NCBI RefSeq assembly: GCF_016545825.1
Contig: NC_052620.1
Coordinates: 12,524,001-12,588,000 of the forward strand
DNA length: 64,000 nucleotides
Source: Eucalyptus grandis
Lineage: Eukaryota; Streptophyta; Magnoliopsida; Myrtales; Myrtaceae
Reading direction: 5' to 3'
The notes under the pieces were generated by a model. The model was given only the letters and a program-made list of their open reading frames with translations. It did not search any database and was not told where the DNA came from. Shown in pieces: positions 24,545 to 35,409 of this stretch (positions are counted from its first letter, which is position 1; each line of letters starts with the position of its first letter). A program made the translations under genes and the position numbers.

Positions 24545-24983
24545 AGGGCTCGATACCAATCTTGGGAATGACTGATCCCCGAAAACCGGATTCGACACTA
24601 AATCGAACCCCTAAATCAATGCGGAAGACGAAGCCCGGGAAAACACGTATCACCGATCGTAAAGCACACCACGGATTCGAGCGTACCTTGTTAGCCACAG
24701 ATTAAACACCAATGCTGAAGACCGAGGAATAAATTCTGATTTGATGATGTCAATTCGCCTTGAAGGGAAGACGGGACGCCTTAAGCGTTTTTCTTCTTTT
24801 TGTTTTTGAGAGAGAATGCACGGGAGAGAGGAAGCGTACGTTTGTTTTTCCAACAGTTGTCTTCTCTCTCTCTCTCTCCTCCCTTTTATACCTTCCCCCA
24901 TCAACGGGCCTTATTCCCGTGGGCCGGGCCTTTTTGGGCCCAACTTGAGCGGATGGGCCTTAAGCCCATCTCATAAATCCATC
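24545..24983 (-). repeat. LTR of a minus-strand retrotransposon with its primer-binding site
   Basis: On the minus strand: GGGCTTAAGGCCCATCCG, GC-rich patch, TATA box GGTATAAAAGGG (about 24885-24896), a GA microsatellite leader, then a 300-bp R/U5-like region ending in front of TTGGTATCGAGCCCT (about 24546-24560). This resembles an initiator tRNA-Met primer site with changes. The gag relic lies downstream in the right order. The U3 start is uncertain because the sequence abuts another element at 24984. Confidence 0.6.
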
Positions 24984-25618
24984 AAAAACAAATGAAGAGG
25001 TGCCTTGTCCCACATCGAAAAGATGTGAGTGCGCACGTGGACGAGATTTGGCACTAACCAACGATCATTATTTTTATTTATTGAAAATTCGGATTTATTT
25101 CTATAAAAAATTAATTATAAAGTCTTATTGAAGCAGTCATTTGTTCACGAAAAGTTACAATTATTTTTTATTTATTTAATTCCAAATTTCTTATGTCTTT
25201 TCAACATAACCTTTGAGACATACTTGTTCATTTTACAACCTTTCCCGAAAAGGTTGTCTTTGTTCTTTTGCAATCTTTTGAAGAGTTGCATTTATTCGAA
25301 AGACATATATAAGTACATTTGTTTTGAGATCAAAGAAATATATCTTCTTCCATTTTTCGTCTTCTTTCAAAAAGAAACTACAGCCATTATTTCTAATTGT
25401 TTCCCATGAGAGACCCTGGAGAAATACTAGAATTGCTATCTAGTATTCTCACTTGAGACTTTGTTGTATCCTGGAGGAAATTTGTCGGTAACCATTAGCA
25501 ACGTAGTGGGGCAAATAAATCCTTAAAGAAAGTGATATCACGCCTCAAAGTCCGACTTGAGTACTCTAAAAATCCAACTTCATTGTTCTACCCAATTCGA
25601 AGCCATATTTTTCCAACA
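24984..25618 (+). repeat. 5' LTR of the plus-strand Copia element (5'-truncated)
   Basis: Matches 29686-30285 plus 31420-31456. Landmarks are AAATGAAGAGGTGCCTTGTC, CACATCGAAAAGATGTGAGT and the end CCATATTTTTCCAACA. The first ~20 bp present in the right LTR are replaced by sequence of the neighbouring minus-strand LTR. Confidence 0.9.
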
Positions 25619-25639
25619 ATTTTAAGGATTTATTTGTGC

Positions 25640-28200
25640 AACAATGGAGTTAAGGATGCGGTTAATGGTGGGTTAAGCAAGGGATGTGCAAAATGCAAAT
25701 GGCATCCTCTTCTTCGTTCCACGGACAAATCTCTCTCTGGTCGTAATGGCATTCATCCTCACTCACCGTGGCAATGAAGGCTCTCTTTTTCTCTCTTGAA
25801 TTCTCTCTCTTTATTTGTCCATTTACCATCGTAAGGATGTGTTTTATGTCTTTTATGCTCCCAATGCTATGCCATGTCTTGTCTATGTATTTGATGTTCA
25901 GATTGGGACTCAACACTAACAAATCTTGATGACATCCATCGTGATGAAAAAGACCAGGATGGTGTCGTCTTGAATTACGATGCTAATTTCCCGTATCATG
26001 CGAGACCGGCATCTCATCTCGTAAAACAAACGTCGAGAATGCCGAGACTCTGATCCATGAGATCGAGTGCAAGTTCTCGAGATTTCTCTTTCCCAGAAAA
26101 AGGTTATATACTCATAACTATCAGATCTTTGCTCGGTGGGCTGCTAATGCCTAGCCATGTAGAAAGGCTTGAGCATTTCATGGAGAGAGAGGGTGGTTAT
26201 AGCCACGGCAGCAAAGATCGAGCACGCGACTTTCTTGTCACCGTGGTTGTTGAGGGCTGTTTAGGCTGGTGCAGTTGTGAGGGGTACGAGAGGTTTCCGC
26301 TCATAGCGCTGAAAACCCCGAATGGTCTCGAACTCAGCAAACTTAGGCGTGCGAGATGGCCCAGAGTAAACTTCAAGTTCGATCTTCCACCGGTGACGTC
26401 AGTGCCCGGATTGGCACATAACTTCCAACGGTGGCCTTACACTGCCAAATTTGAGAATTGGCGGCATTTGTCGAACTATAGAGATACTAAGAGATCAGGG
26501 TAGAGGGCATCGGTGGCTTAGACTAATGGAACTTTGGAGTGGCTTTCTCGGTGATTTCCTCCAAACTCCCTCCTACCTCTTAATTGCCAATCGTTGCCTT
26601 CATAGGAGTGCGTATCATTTCTGTTCACTCGACCGTCACAAAGGATGCCCTGTTTGGTCTTGTCCTTGGTCTTGGAGACTCAAATTTTTGCTCGTTAGAT
26701 CAACAACTGCAACCATGGCTACGCTACCAACATCGCGTAGCGCAAGAGCGAAGTGCAGTTCCCGAATCATCCTTCGTGGCCAGAAATTCAAGACCCAGGG
26801 ATTGACGTTTCATATGGAACCCCCATAGTTGGATCATGTAAATTGAGGAATTTGGAGGATAGCAAACTCTTGCTAAAATTGAAGGATACACACGGGTCTC
26901 TTCCCCATTAATCTCTGAATGTCAGTTTGTGTTTGGGAAGGAAGTCAGACCGTGGGGCCTTCTTCCCTCCAGCAATGACCGAGTGCGTGATGCAAGGTCA
27001 CCCAGTGCGGGGCGGGGAAAGAATCAATTACTTTCGTGATACTGGCCGAGTATCACTGACTAGGAAGTGTAGCTATTGTTCCGAGAAAACATAAAGCGTG
27101 CTCTATTTTGCTCTGCTTCACGACCGAGAAACTGAAGCGACTGGATCTCGGTCGAGATTTTTGGCTGTGATTCCAATCGTCAATGATAACCGAAGCTTTT
27201 GCCATCAACCCTCTTACCAATCTATTAAGAAGGTAATATCTACTGCTTTGTCACAGTCTATTTTAATGAGAAAAGGAAATGACATGGCATGTTTTAGATT
27301 GGATTTGAATCGGCTCTATTCAAGTTTGTGTCAGTGATTGCACACATCTTTGACAGATATTTCATAAATTTGGTCTCTAATCTGGGTTCATCAATGTATG
27401 GTTTTATTCCCCGATTGGCGAATACAAACTATATGCTGATTTTTATCATTCTGCTCTTACTTTTACATTAGGTTGTCATATCTATAAGAACGGTGGTCAT
27501 TCCCCTGTGGTTGCATTGCTTTTTTATGTGCATGTGTAATAGGAATCCTACAATTGCTTGGGTTGCTGTAGGAGCTTAGAATTAGAATATTAAATGGGTT
27601 GACTTGATATTAATTTCAGTCTGCGTAAGTTGTGGTTCTTTCCAAATGCCACGTAAGACATGCAGAAGAGGCAAGGAAGCCGTAGGTATCGTGTCATTTG
27701 TGTAGTTTATGAGTGGCTGGTCCTTAATTGACCATTGGATATGGTAAATCTGTTATGTGGGAAATTCATGTGGAGAGGAGGTTCCTTGATATAGCTTCGG
27801 AAGATTTTGTTTATTTATTACATTGTTATCGTTATAACATCTTATGTGCAAGAGCCTTAAAGGACGTAAGATAAGGGGATTATATGCAAAACTTGGCATG
27901 CAAAGTGGACAAAGGATTTTGGTTAATGATTGACAAAGTCCCAATTTTTGAGTGTAGCATAAATTGGGATTTGAGAAGTGTAAAAGGTCCACTTCCCATG
28001 GGCAGACTGTGTTAGAATGCTGTCATTAATGCGTCCTTACAGCTTCCAGTGGCTTCATGACAATGCTTGGTTGTGCTCGCTTCTTAATTTGCCGGTCCCC
28101 TTGTTTCTTGTCTCTATGGAAGATGTTCTTCCGAGGCTTCAAAGTTGCAAAAGGAAAAGGAGGAGGCAGCTGAGACAAAAAGAAGTAATTCTTTGGAGCC
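25640..28200. other. Non-retroelement filler between LTR and RT relic
   Basis: About 2.5 kb where gag to RT should lie. Open frames on plus at 26057-26503 (148 codons) and 26451-26828 have a protein-like composition but no family I recognise. No gag, protease or integrase signature could be found on either strand. The junction to RT sequence is abrupt at about 28203. It could be captured host DNA, a nested insertion or heavily decayed element sequence. Confidence 0.4.
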
Positions 28201-28203
28201 ATG

Positions 28204-29094
28204 GTTGACGATATCCTTATTTTGGAACTAATATAAATGTAATCATTGAGATTAAGAAGTATCTAACTTTCATTATTAAAATGAGATATTTGAGTAAAGT
28301 AGATATTATCGTAGGCTTTAAGGTTAAAAAATAGTGGGGGTTATTCTTTGAGCTAAAGTGATTATACAGAGAAGATGTTGCATAGATTTAAACATCTTGT
28401 TTTCAAATATATGAGTACTCCATTTGATTCCTAGTGGAGAGTTTTTAATGTGAGTGATATTGGTCTTTAATGTATGTGATACATTATACTAGACCTGATA
28501 TTACTTTTTATATATGCAAGTTGAGTAGATATACTAGTAATCCAATTATAGAACATTGAAAGGCTATTATTAGAATTTTCGGTTATTTTAAAAGAACCTA
28601 AAATTTGTGATTGTTCTATAATAATTATTCGGTTGTATTATAAAGATACACCGATACTAGTTGGATTACAAGTATGGGAGATGGAACTTCTGGATGAATT
28701 TTCATATTACATGAATGTGTTGTTTCTTGGGCGAGCAAGGAACAAATGTGCATAATTCACTCAACTATAAAATTTGAATTTATTGCTTTAGCGGCAACTA
28801 GGAAAGAGGCCGAATGGATTAGGAATTTGTTGTTGGACATCAAATTATGGCCTCATCCTATGCGTCCTGTTTCTATCCACTGTGATAGTTAGGCTACTTT
28901 GGCAAGAGCCTATAATAGCACCTATAATGGTAAGACTAAGACATGAATATGTGAGACAATTGATTAAAAATGGTACCATAATAATTGTCTATGTGAGGTT
29001 AAGTAATAATCTTGCCGATGCTTTGACGAAGTCTTTACCGAGAGACATGGTAATAATGACCTCACAAGAAATGGGGCTGAAACCCTTTAATTGA
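28204..29094 (+). pseudogene. Copia RT C-terminus and RNase H relic
   Basis: Reads VDDILI near 28204 (the catalytic Asp pair of RT), KKYLTFIIKMRYLSKVDIIVG, then YTRPDITF and LSRYTSNPII with the cohort LxRY motif. RNase H follows, with SWASKEQ, EFIALAATRKEAEWIRNLL and the C-terminal NLADALTKSLPRDM ending at 29094. Stops and single-base shifts occur throughout, the first just after VDDILI. The RT N-terminal half is missing. Confidence 0.88.
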
Positions 29095-29651
29095 AATCAC
29101 CAATAATGGTAACCCGACATTTTTCTAGAACATCACTAGTTACAAGGTTTAATGGGTAAGAACAAGTTATTGAATGTGATTGTTTGATACTGACGTAGCC
29201 CTGATATGAGGAGTCAATATCGTCTGTTACGTTTTGTAGGTTGAATTGAATTCTTAATGAAGTATAATACAAATATGTAATGTGTTGATAGTAACAGAAA
29301 CACATGGTAGATACTTCACCTATATGAGCTTAGGAGTGGTGCCGCTTCTTACGAAAGTTAGGGTTGCTTTCTAGAGAGCTCATGAAACAGGATTAAGCAC
29401 AAGGCCATAATAGTGCGGAGTAATATAGAACTTCTCGCTGAAACAAGAGGTTAGTATATGTGCGGTATGTCCGGTTCTATTATATAAAAGTATAAGTTTA
29501 AAGCCGAGCTACTTGTCACTTTGATGGAGCTTTGAGATACTTGCACTAAGTAAAGGTTTAACTCGAAAGAGACCTTTATGTATGTATATTAATCTCACGG
29601 AAATTTTGGCTGTATATTTTTAATGTTTTATTTTTGTTTTTGTTTTATAAA

Positions 29652-29665
29652 CAAAAGTGGGGGAT
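29652..29665 (+). promoter_or_regulatory. Polypurine tract of the plus-strand Copia element
   Basis: CAAAAGTGGGGGAT lies immediately before the LTR start TGTTGGTAA, as expected for plus-strand priming. Confidence 0.8.
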
Positions 29666-31456
29666 TGTTGGTAATTTGTTTATAAAACAAATGAAGAGGT
29701 GCCTTGTCCCACATCGAAAAGATGTGAGTGCGCACGTGGACGAGATTTGGCACTAACCAACGATCATTATTTTTATTTATTGAAAATTCGGATTTATTTC
29801 TATAAAAATTAATTATAAAGTCTTATTGAAACAATGCGACTGTTCACAAAAAGTTATAATTATTTTTTATTTATTTAATTCCGAATTTCTTATGTCTTTT
29901 TCAACGTAACCTTTGAGACATACTTGTTCATTTTACAACCTTTCCCGAAAGGTTGTCTTTGTTCTTTTGCAATCTTTTGAAGAGTTGCATTTATTCGAAA
30001 GACATATATAAGTACATTTGTTTTGAGATCAAAGATATATCTTCTTCCATTTTTTCGTTTTCTTTCGAGAGAAAAACAACATCCATTGTTTCTAATTGTT
30101 TCCCATGAGAGACCCTGGAGAAATACTAAAATTGCTATATAGTATTCTCACTTGAAACTTTGTTGTATCCTGGAGGAAATTTGCCGGTGACCATTAGCAA
30201 CGTAGTGGGGCAAATAAATCCTTAAAGAAAGTGATATCACGCCTCAAAGTCCGACTTGAGTACTCTAAAGATCCAACTTCATTGTTGTTAGGGAAATCCC
30301 TTATGATGTTTTGAAGATGACAAAATAAATCAAAGGCTACTAACATGTTTAATGGTTAAGTAATAGACCATGCAGATGTTAGAACATGTAGAGGATATTA
30401 TCAAAGTCAGAAGACGGCCAGAAGACTGAACGTAACATGTCCAAAGTATATTCTGAAGATTTCCAGACTTCTGTGTCAAAGTCGAAGGCGCGGACTCAAG
30501 ACTCAAAGTCTCGAAGACCAGACTTTAGTGTCAAAGTCTGTTCTACATCAGAAGTCTGTCAACTCTGACTAATTCCAGACTGAACGTGAATGATGAACCA
30601 GAAGACAAACTCTATGCTGAAGCTGAACCAGAAGACAGACTCTATGCTGAAGCTGAACTGGGTACAGACCTTAAAGCTAAATCTGTTCAGAAGCAGATAT
30701 GTTCAGACCCAGATTGTAAAGTCTACAAACTCATTTTGTAAAGTCTACAGACTCAAACTTTACATCCAGATTCGATGAATCGTAACTCAAGCCCAATCGT
30801 ACAACGGCTAGTGATCTGGTTTGGATTCCACATCAAGATTGATTTGATTGACTCAATCTATTTGATTGACAATTGGATGTTGAAGACAAGATCTTTCTAT
30901 ACGAAAAGCTTTACTTATGGAAACCAAGATTTCGTTTGTATGGGCGATCGGAATCAATTTGGGATTTTACCTTTGTCACTCAACGGCTACCAAATCTTCT
31001 AGATACAGAGCTGTCCAATGGGTATATTGGAAGACGATTCTCCGAGATACTGTCCAACGGTAGTTTGGAAGTGGAGGAGTATTTAAGGAGATCATGGACC
31101 GATGAGCAAGTAAGAGACGGAGCGTAGAATTTATAATTCCAAAGTCTGAGCGACTTTTGATCATATACTTGTCTCTTGAGAGCTTAAACGTTTGTAATCG
31201 TGAGAGAAATACCAAGAGAGTGACTTAGTGAGATAGTGTGATCTACTAAGTGTTTGCACTCGAAGTTGTAATCTCTTGTTGATTGCATAGTGGAATCCAG
31301 CCAAGAAGGCTGTTATCGTGGGAGAGTGGACGTAGGCTTAGATTAAGCCGAACCACTATAAATCTTTTGTTCTTATTCTCTTCCCTAACTCCTTTATTTT
31401 GTTCATACTAGCACTCTCAATTGTTCTACCCAATTCGAAGCCATATTTTTCCAACA
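29666..31456 (+). repeat. 3' LTR of the plus-strand Copia element, split by a solo LTR
   Basis: Begins TGTTGGTAATTTG and ends TTTTTCCAACA. The two parts, 29666-30285 and 31420-31456, join through the target duplication of the inserted solo LTR and together match the 5' LTR. Confidence 0.9.
30286..31419 (+). mobile_element. Solo LTR nested in the Copia 3' LTR
   Basis: 1134 bp starting TGTTAGGGAAATCCC and ending TAGCACTCTCA, flanked by an exact 5-bp duplication ATTGT (30281-30285 and 31420-31424). The intact LTR at 25570-25618 shows the uninterrupted target. There is no internal domain, so it arose by LTR-LTR recombination. It shares a conserved block (GGGAGAGTGGACGTAG and its surroundings) with the solo LTR at 61504-62452, so they belong to one family. 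Confidence 0.92.
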
Positions 31457-31744
31457 GACCCATGTGTTCATGCGAGGAGATTGGCTGATTTCGTGGGGTG
31501 TCCATTTAGTGAAGAAGAGCTGAGAGGCGGGATTGTGGAGGGAATACTGAGGATGTGTAGCTTCGACAATTTGAGCACGTTGGAGGTGAACAAGAGCGGG
31601 AGCCTTTGGACTGGAGCAGAGAACAAGTCGTTCTTCAGGAGAGGCGAGGTCGGAGATTGGGTGAATTACATGAGTGCGGAGATGGGGGAGAGAATAGACG
31701 GTGTCATGGAAGAGAAGTTGCACGGCTCTGGGTTGAAGTTTTAG
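31457..31744 (+). pseudogene. Cytosolic sulfotransferase C-terminal fragment
   Basis: Codes for the last ~95 residues of a plant soluble sulfotransferase (SOT), which transfers sulfate from PAPS to small hydroxylated compounds such as flavonols, brassinosteroids or desulfoglucosinolates. Visible landmarks are RRLADFVGCPFSEEE, CSFDNLSTLEVNKSG, FFRRGEVGDWVNYMS and the end MEEKLHGSGLKF with a stop at 31744. FFRRGEVGDW corresponds to the conserved 3'-phosphate binding block RKGxxGDWK, with Lys replaced by Val. The reading frame is open up to the Copia LTR boundary, which cuts the gene at 31456. The N-terminal two thirds, including the PKxGTTW motif, are not found in the window. Confidence 0.88.
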
Positions 31745-34347
31745 CAAGCTGAACACACTCATTTAATAATTCCCGTCTGTCGTGTTTTAGCTTTGAAGAT
31801 GTTCCGTCTAATGGAGGAGAAGAATAAGTACAAATTGCTAAAAAAATAAAAATAAATGCATCGATTTTTAGTGGCATTGTCAGTCGGTGCTTTGTCTCCA
31901 TAGCGAGACGCTACAAGGTTGTGATTCCAGTCTTCGTTTATGTTGTACTATTGGCATATTTGCAGATGTTGTTTGGCCCAACATTTAGTTGGCCAATAAA
32001 AAGATGCCTTCCTAAATCAAAGATTTCCTTAGAGTTTTGCTCCAAATTTCTCTGCCATTTTCAAATCTCGTTTAATGTTACCTGCGCCATCCCAAATAAG
32101 CTCCTCCTACAATGCCAGGAGGGCATCTACCCGTAACACTGGATAAGTTTGGACTAAGTATGTATCGACACACGACGTTAAGGAGATGGTGGAATAAACC
32201 CTTTTCTCTCCTTAATATGAAATATTGACCAACTAGGCTAAGTTTAGTTGGCTCTAATCTCAATGACCTTACAAGTGAAATGATGATCATCTTTAACCAT
32301 CAGTTTTAATTGGTCTCTTTCCCGTATTGAAAATATTCATTGTGTCTTCTTCTACAGTTAGAAGAAAAAAGGTACGTTTTATATAAGATTAAATAGTCTC
32401 AAATTCAATCATATATGATATATCATTATGGGATATACAGACAATCTAAACGTGCACAGATTCTTGTGTAAAAAGATGAGAAGAGAAGTTCCCGTTTTTC
32501 GGGATATTTGCTCATTTCTCTCCCCAAGTACCTTAATGAAATCTTTGATGACAAGGAGGATACTCATGTAATTTAAGAATTAGTTGTAATAATCATTTTA
32601 ACATTTTTTTTTTCTCAGGGAGATACTTTCCTCTCCTCTTCCCTATTGAGAAAATATAAATTGTTGCCAAAAGGTCGTTTTTACATATTTTCAAAAAACT
32701 AGAGCTTGTTCTTGCAGTTTAGATTACTCAGGTATATTGTACATCTTCTAAAACGGGATTAGTTTCCTAGGAATCTATTTTTCCCCCCAAAAAAAAAAAA
32801 AAAGTAAAGCAAAGGGGACATGAGCGTATGAGAAAAATCAGGGAAACTGCCCGAGTAAAACAAAGAGCGGAGCATGCTGCCAACAAAACAAATGAGACCT
32901 GCAGCAGGAAGAGATATGGGGTCTTCAGCCGACAAAAGACAACATGACGAGAATTCAGCTGCAATGTCATGTGATCGACTTTACTCAGCTCCAAAATTTG
33001 ACCCCCAGAATCATTACCAAGAACCTAAATCGAGCATCACATCAGATCTGCCATGTGGTTCGAACTGGAAGATTGGAAAGAAAAGCCACGTGGTATTCCC
33101 CTGAAGACAACGAAGTTGAAATTCTCCTAAGGCACAAAGTCGAGAGTCAAAAGCAAAACATGGAGGAAGTGAAAAATTACGTGCAAGGGTGAGGTTGTGG
33201 GCAGAGAGTGAATGAACAGAGAGAGAATACGTTAGCTGCATGTGTTGTCAAGGAAGTGAAGGTGCTCTTGGTGTGTGTTTAAACCGACTGCTAAGCATGT
33301 CCCCGTTACTCAGGCCGCCAATAATATCATCTGATCATACCATGAGGTATTTACTACGTCCTACGATCTGAACATGAATATGGATATATTCTCAATACAC
33401 CAACTCGAAGGTTGCGGGTTGAACTCAGAATCTTCGTCATTTCATTATGGGAGGGGCTTATGTGCGGTGATCATCGTAGTTATGCATCATTAGCAGACTC
33501 TCAAATGGTGGGTTTTCACACTTTGGAATATTCAGCATCTTTCAGTTCTTATAAATCTGCATTCCACTTGATCTTGCGCTGCCACAGATGAAGTACCAAG
33601 CCATTTTTAGAAATCTTGGGGGAGTTCAGTGTATTCCACTTGATTCTTGACAATTCATTTTCTCATCGCAGACCCTATTGCTAGAAATCCAAGCCTCATT
33701 GAGTTGAAAAATAGTCTTCCAAAAATTGGTGGCGGATTACCAAACCAGAATCTCAGAGTGGATTTGATTTGGCTTTTGGATAAGATGGGAAATTAACATT
33801 TTCATTAAACCTGGGCTGAGAGCATGCAAAAAAGTGTTCCTTTTCAAAACTTTTTTAACTCATGTGTCGAGCTAAAGCCCTTTGGAGAACTTTATAGGTG
33901 CAATTGCATCTTCCCAAAACTCTTCAAAACATTTGCCAACCACAACTTACATTTACCCAATAATCTTGAGAGGTTCAAAGAACTTTGCAAACGTGTTGCC
34001 TGACGCAGCACCCTAAATGAGTTTTGACCAAAAACCTGAATCTCATAGGGAGAAACATCATGCTCCACATCCACAGCGCCGCTACTCTGCCAAAAAAATC
34101 ATTTCCAAAAATCGACTTTCATCAACACCACCAGGGGAAGAAGGCCTCTCTATACGACTCCTTCGAAACCCTTTCCCTGTTTTGTGCAAATAAGCTCCTT
34201 AGGAGCTGGGTGTGGCCTACAAGGGGCCCACCATAGGGAAAAAAAGGGCAAACCTTTTTGATTTTTTTCCAACTGTGCTGTTTCCCTTGTTTCCTCCGAA
34301 CCCACCGTTTCCGGTCTCCCATGGTTTCTCACGGTTCTGGGCAATGT
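31745..34347. other. Intergenic; holds dispersed segment E (left copy)
   Basis: No gene recognised. 32395-32650 matches 58905-59180 in direct orientation (shared AAAAGATGAGAAGAGA and CTCTCCCCAAGTACCTTAAT). Open frames around 32874-33240 and 33892-34340 show no domain. Confidence 0.5.
32395..32650. repeat. Dispersed segment E, left copy
   Basis: About 255 bp, partner of 58905-59180. It lies about 3 kb upstream of the unit A LRR exon; the partner lies about 1.4 kb upstream of the unit C LRR exon. This fits duplication together with the TNL units. Confidence 0.75.
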
Positions 34348-34865
34348 AAGGGCGTTGGTAATTTTTTGTTTTTATTTTTATTTTTAATTTTTCCTCAAAA
34401 TAGAAAAAAAATATTTTGTAACATCAATTAACTTTTTTATTTCTCGTCATAGAAAAAGGGGCCAAGGAATAGATTTAGAATAGAAATAAGAAGAAAAAAG
34501 TAACACTTATTATTCCCGATAATAATTTTTAGAAATAAGTCATTTTCATTTTCTTTTTCTTTTCTTCTTCTTCCTCTTCTAGTCAATCAATGGAGACTTG
34601 CCGCCGCCATTGCCGGCTAGAGGAGGAGAAAGAAAAGAGGAAAAAAAGAAAAGAAAAAAAAGTACTAAAAATTGTATGGCACAAAAAATTTGTAATTCAT
34701 ACCAAACGCATTCACATTCTTTTTCTATTTTGGAAATACAAATTTTGTATAGTTCGCAAACATATTGTTTTACTCAAAAATTATTTCAAGGACTAGAAAT
34801 AAAAATAAAAAAACTATTTCTAAAAAAATTGTCATCTAGAACAAAAATGTTATCAAATGCACTCT
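34348..34865. mobile_element. Candidate MITE with hAT-like ends
   Basis: 518 bp, AT-rich, without coding capacity. Ends are imperfectly inverted: AAGGGCGTTGGTAAT on the left and the complement AGAGTGCATTTGATAAC on the right, both followed by A/T-rich subterminal tracts. An 8-bp target duplication could not be confirmed. Similar ends occur on 39219-40073. Confidence 0.4.
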
Positions 34866-35409
34866 AAAATGGCTGCATGATTTTGTTTTTTTTGTTTTTT
34901 GTTTTCCTTTCCAGGTGATATTTGCTATGTCTTGTTCTTTATGACGTCCATGTTTACTGGATCTGATTCAGTTCCTTCTGTACAATTATAGGCGTGACTC
35001 CAGTATGGGCAAAAGATGATAGGAATAAACTAATTCGCAAATTTTAAAAAATACGTATTTCTTTGTAGTTAAATTATCTTTGTCAACTGCAGACTGTGCT
35101 GATGTTGGCATTACAAGGCGACAACTCATTTTCTTGGCAAAAAAGTTACGAAGTTTTATACATACAAAGAGTCAAGAATGTGCATTCTCGATGATTAAGA
35201 TCACTTGCTACGCCCTCTACTCATTCGGCACATGGCCCCACTTTGCCCTTTTATTTTAATGTTTTCATCTCCTCTTCCATTTCTCCATCTCGTGGTTTAC
35301 TTGGATTGCGAACGCTTAATAGTCCCCTAATGACTATTATCATGTGTCTTGCTTGAGGACCAGATTCAGTTCTCAAATTTGATACTTTTGTCTTCCCATT
35401 GAAATCGTT

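Larger units (their letters stand above)
24984..31456 (+). mobile_element. Copia LTR retrotransposon, rearranged, with a nested solo LTR
   Basis: Bounded by two direct LTRs (24984-25618 and 29666-31456). The right LTR is interrupted by a 1.13-kb solo LTR. Plus orientation is set by a polypurine tract AAAAGTGGGGGAT just before the right LTR (TGTTGGTAATTTG) and by RT/RNase H relics at 28204-29094. The left LTR lacks its first ~20 bp. Gag, protease, integrase and the first part of RT are missing. The 25640-28200 stretch in their place shows no retroelement domain. No target duplication can be tested because the left end is lost. Confidence 0.85.

Noticed and set aside
23781..24575. 264-codon open frame on plus in the GC-rich island
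   Set aside because: It is Arg/Pro/Gly-rich, coincides with tandem repeats, has no domain, and lies antisense in the leader of a minus-strand retroelement. High GC removes stop codons in several frames here.
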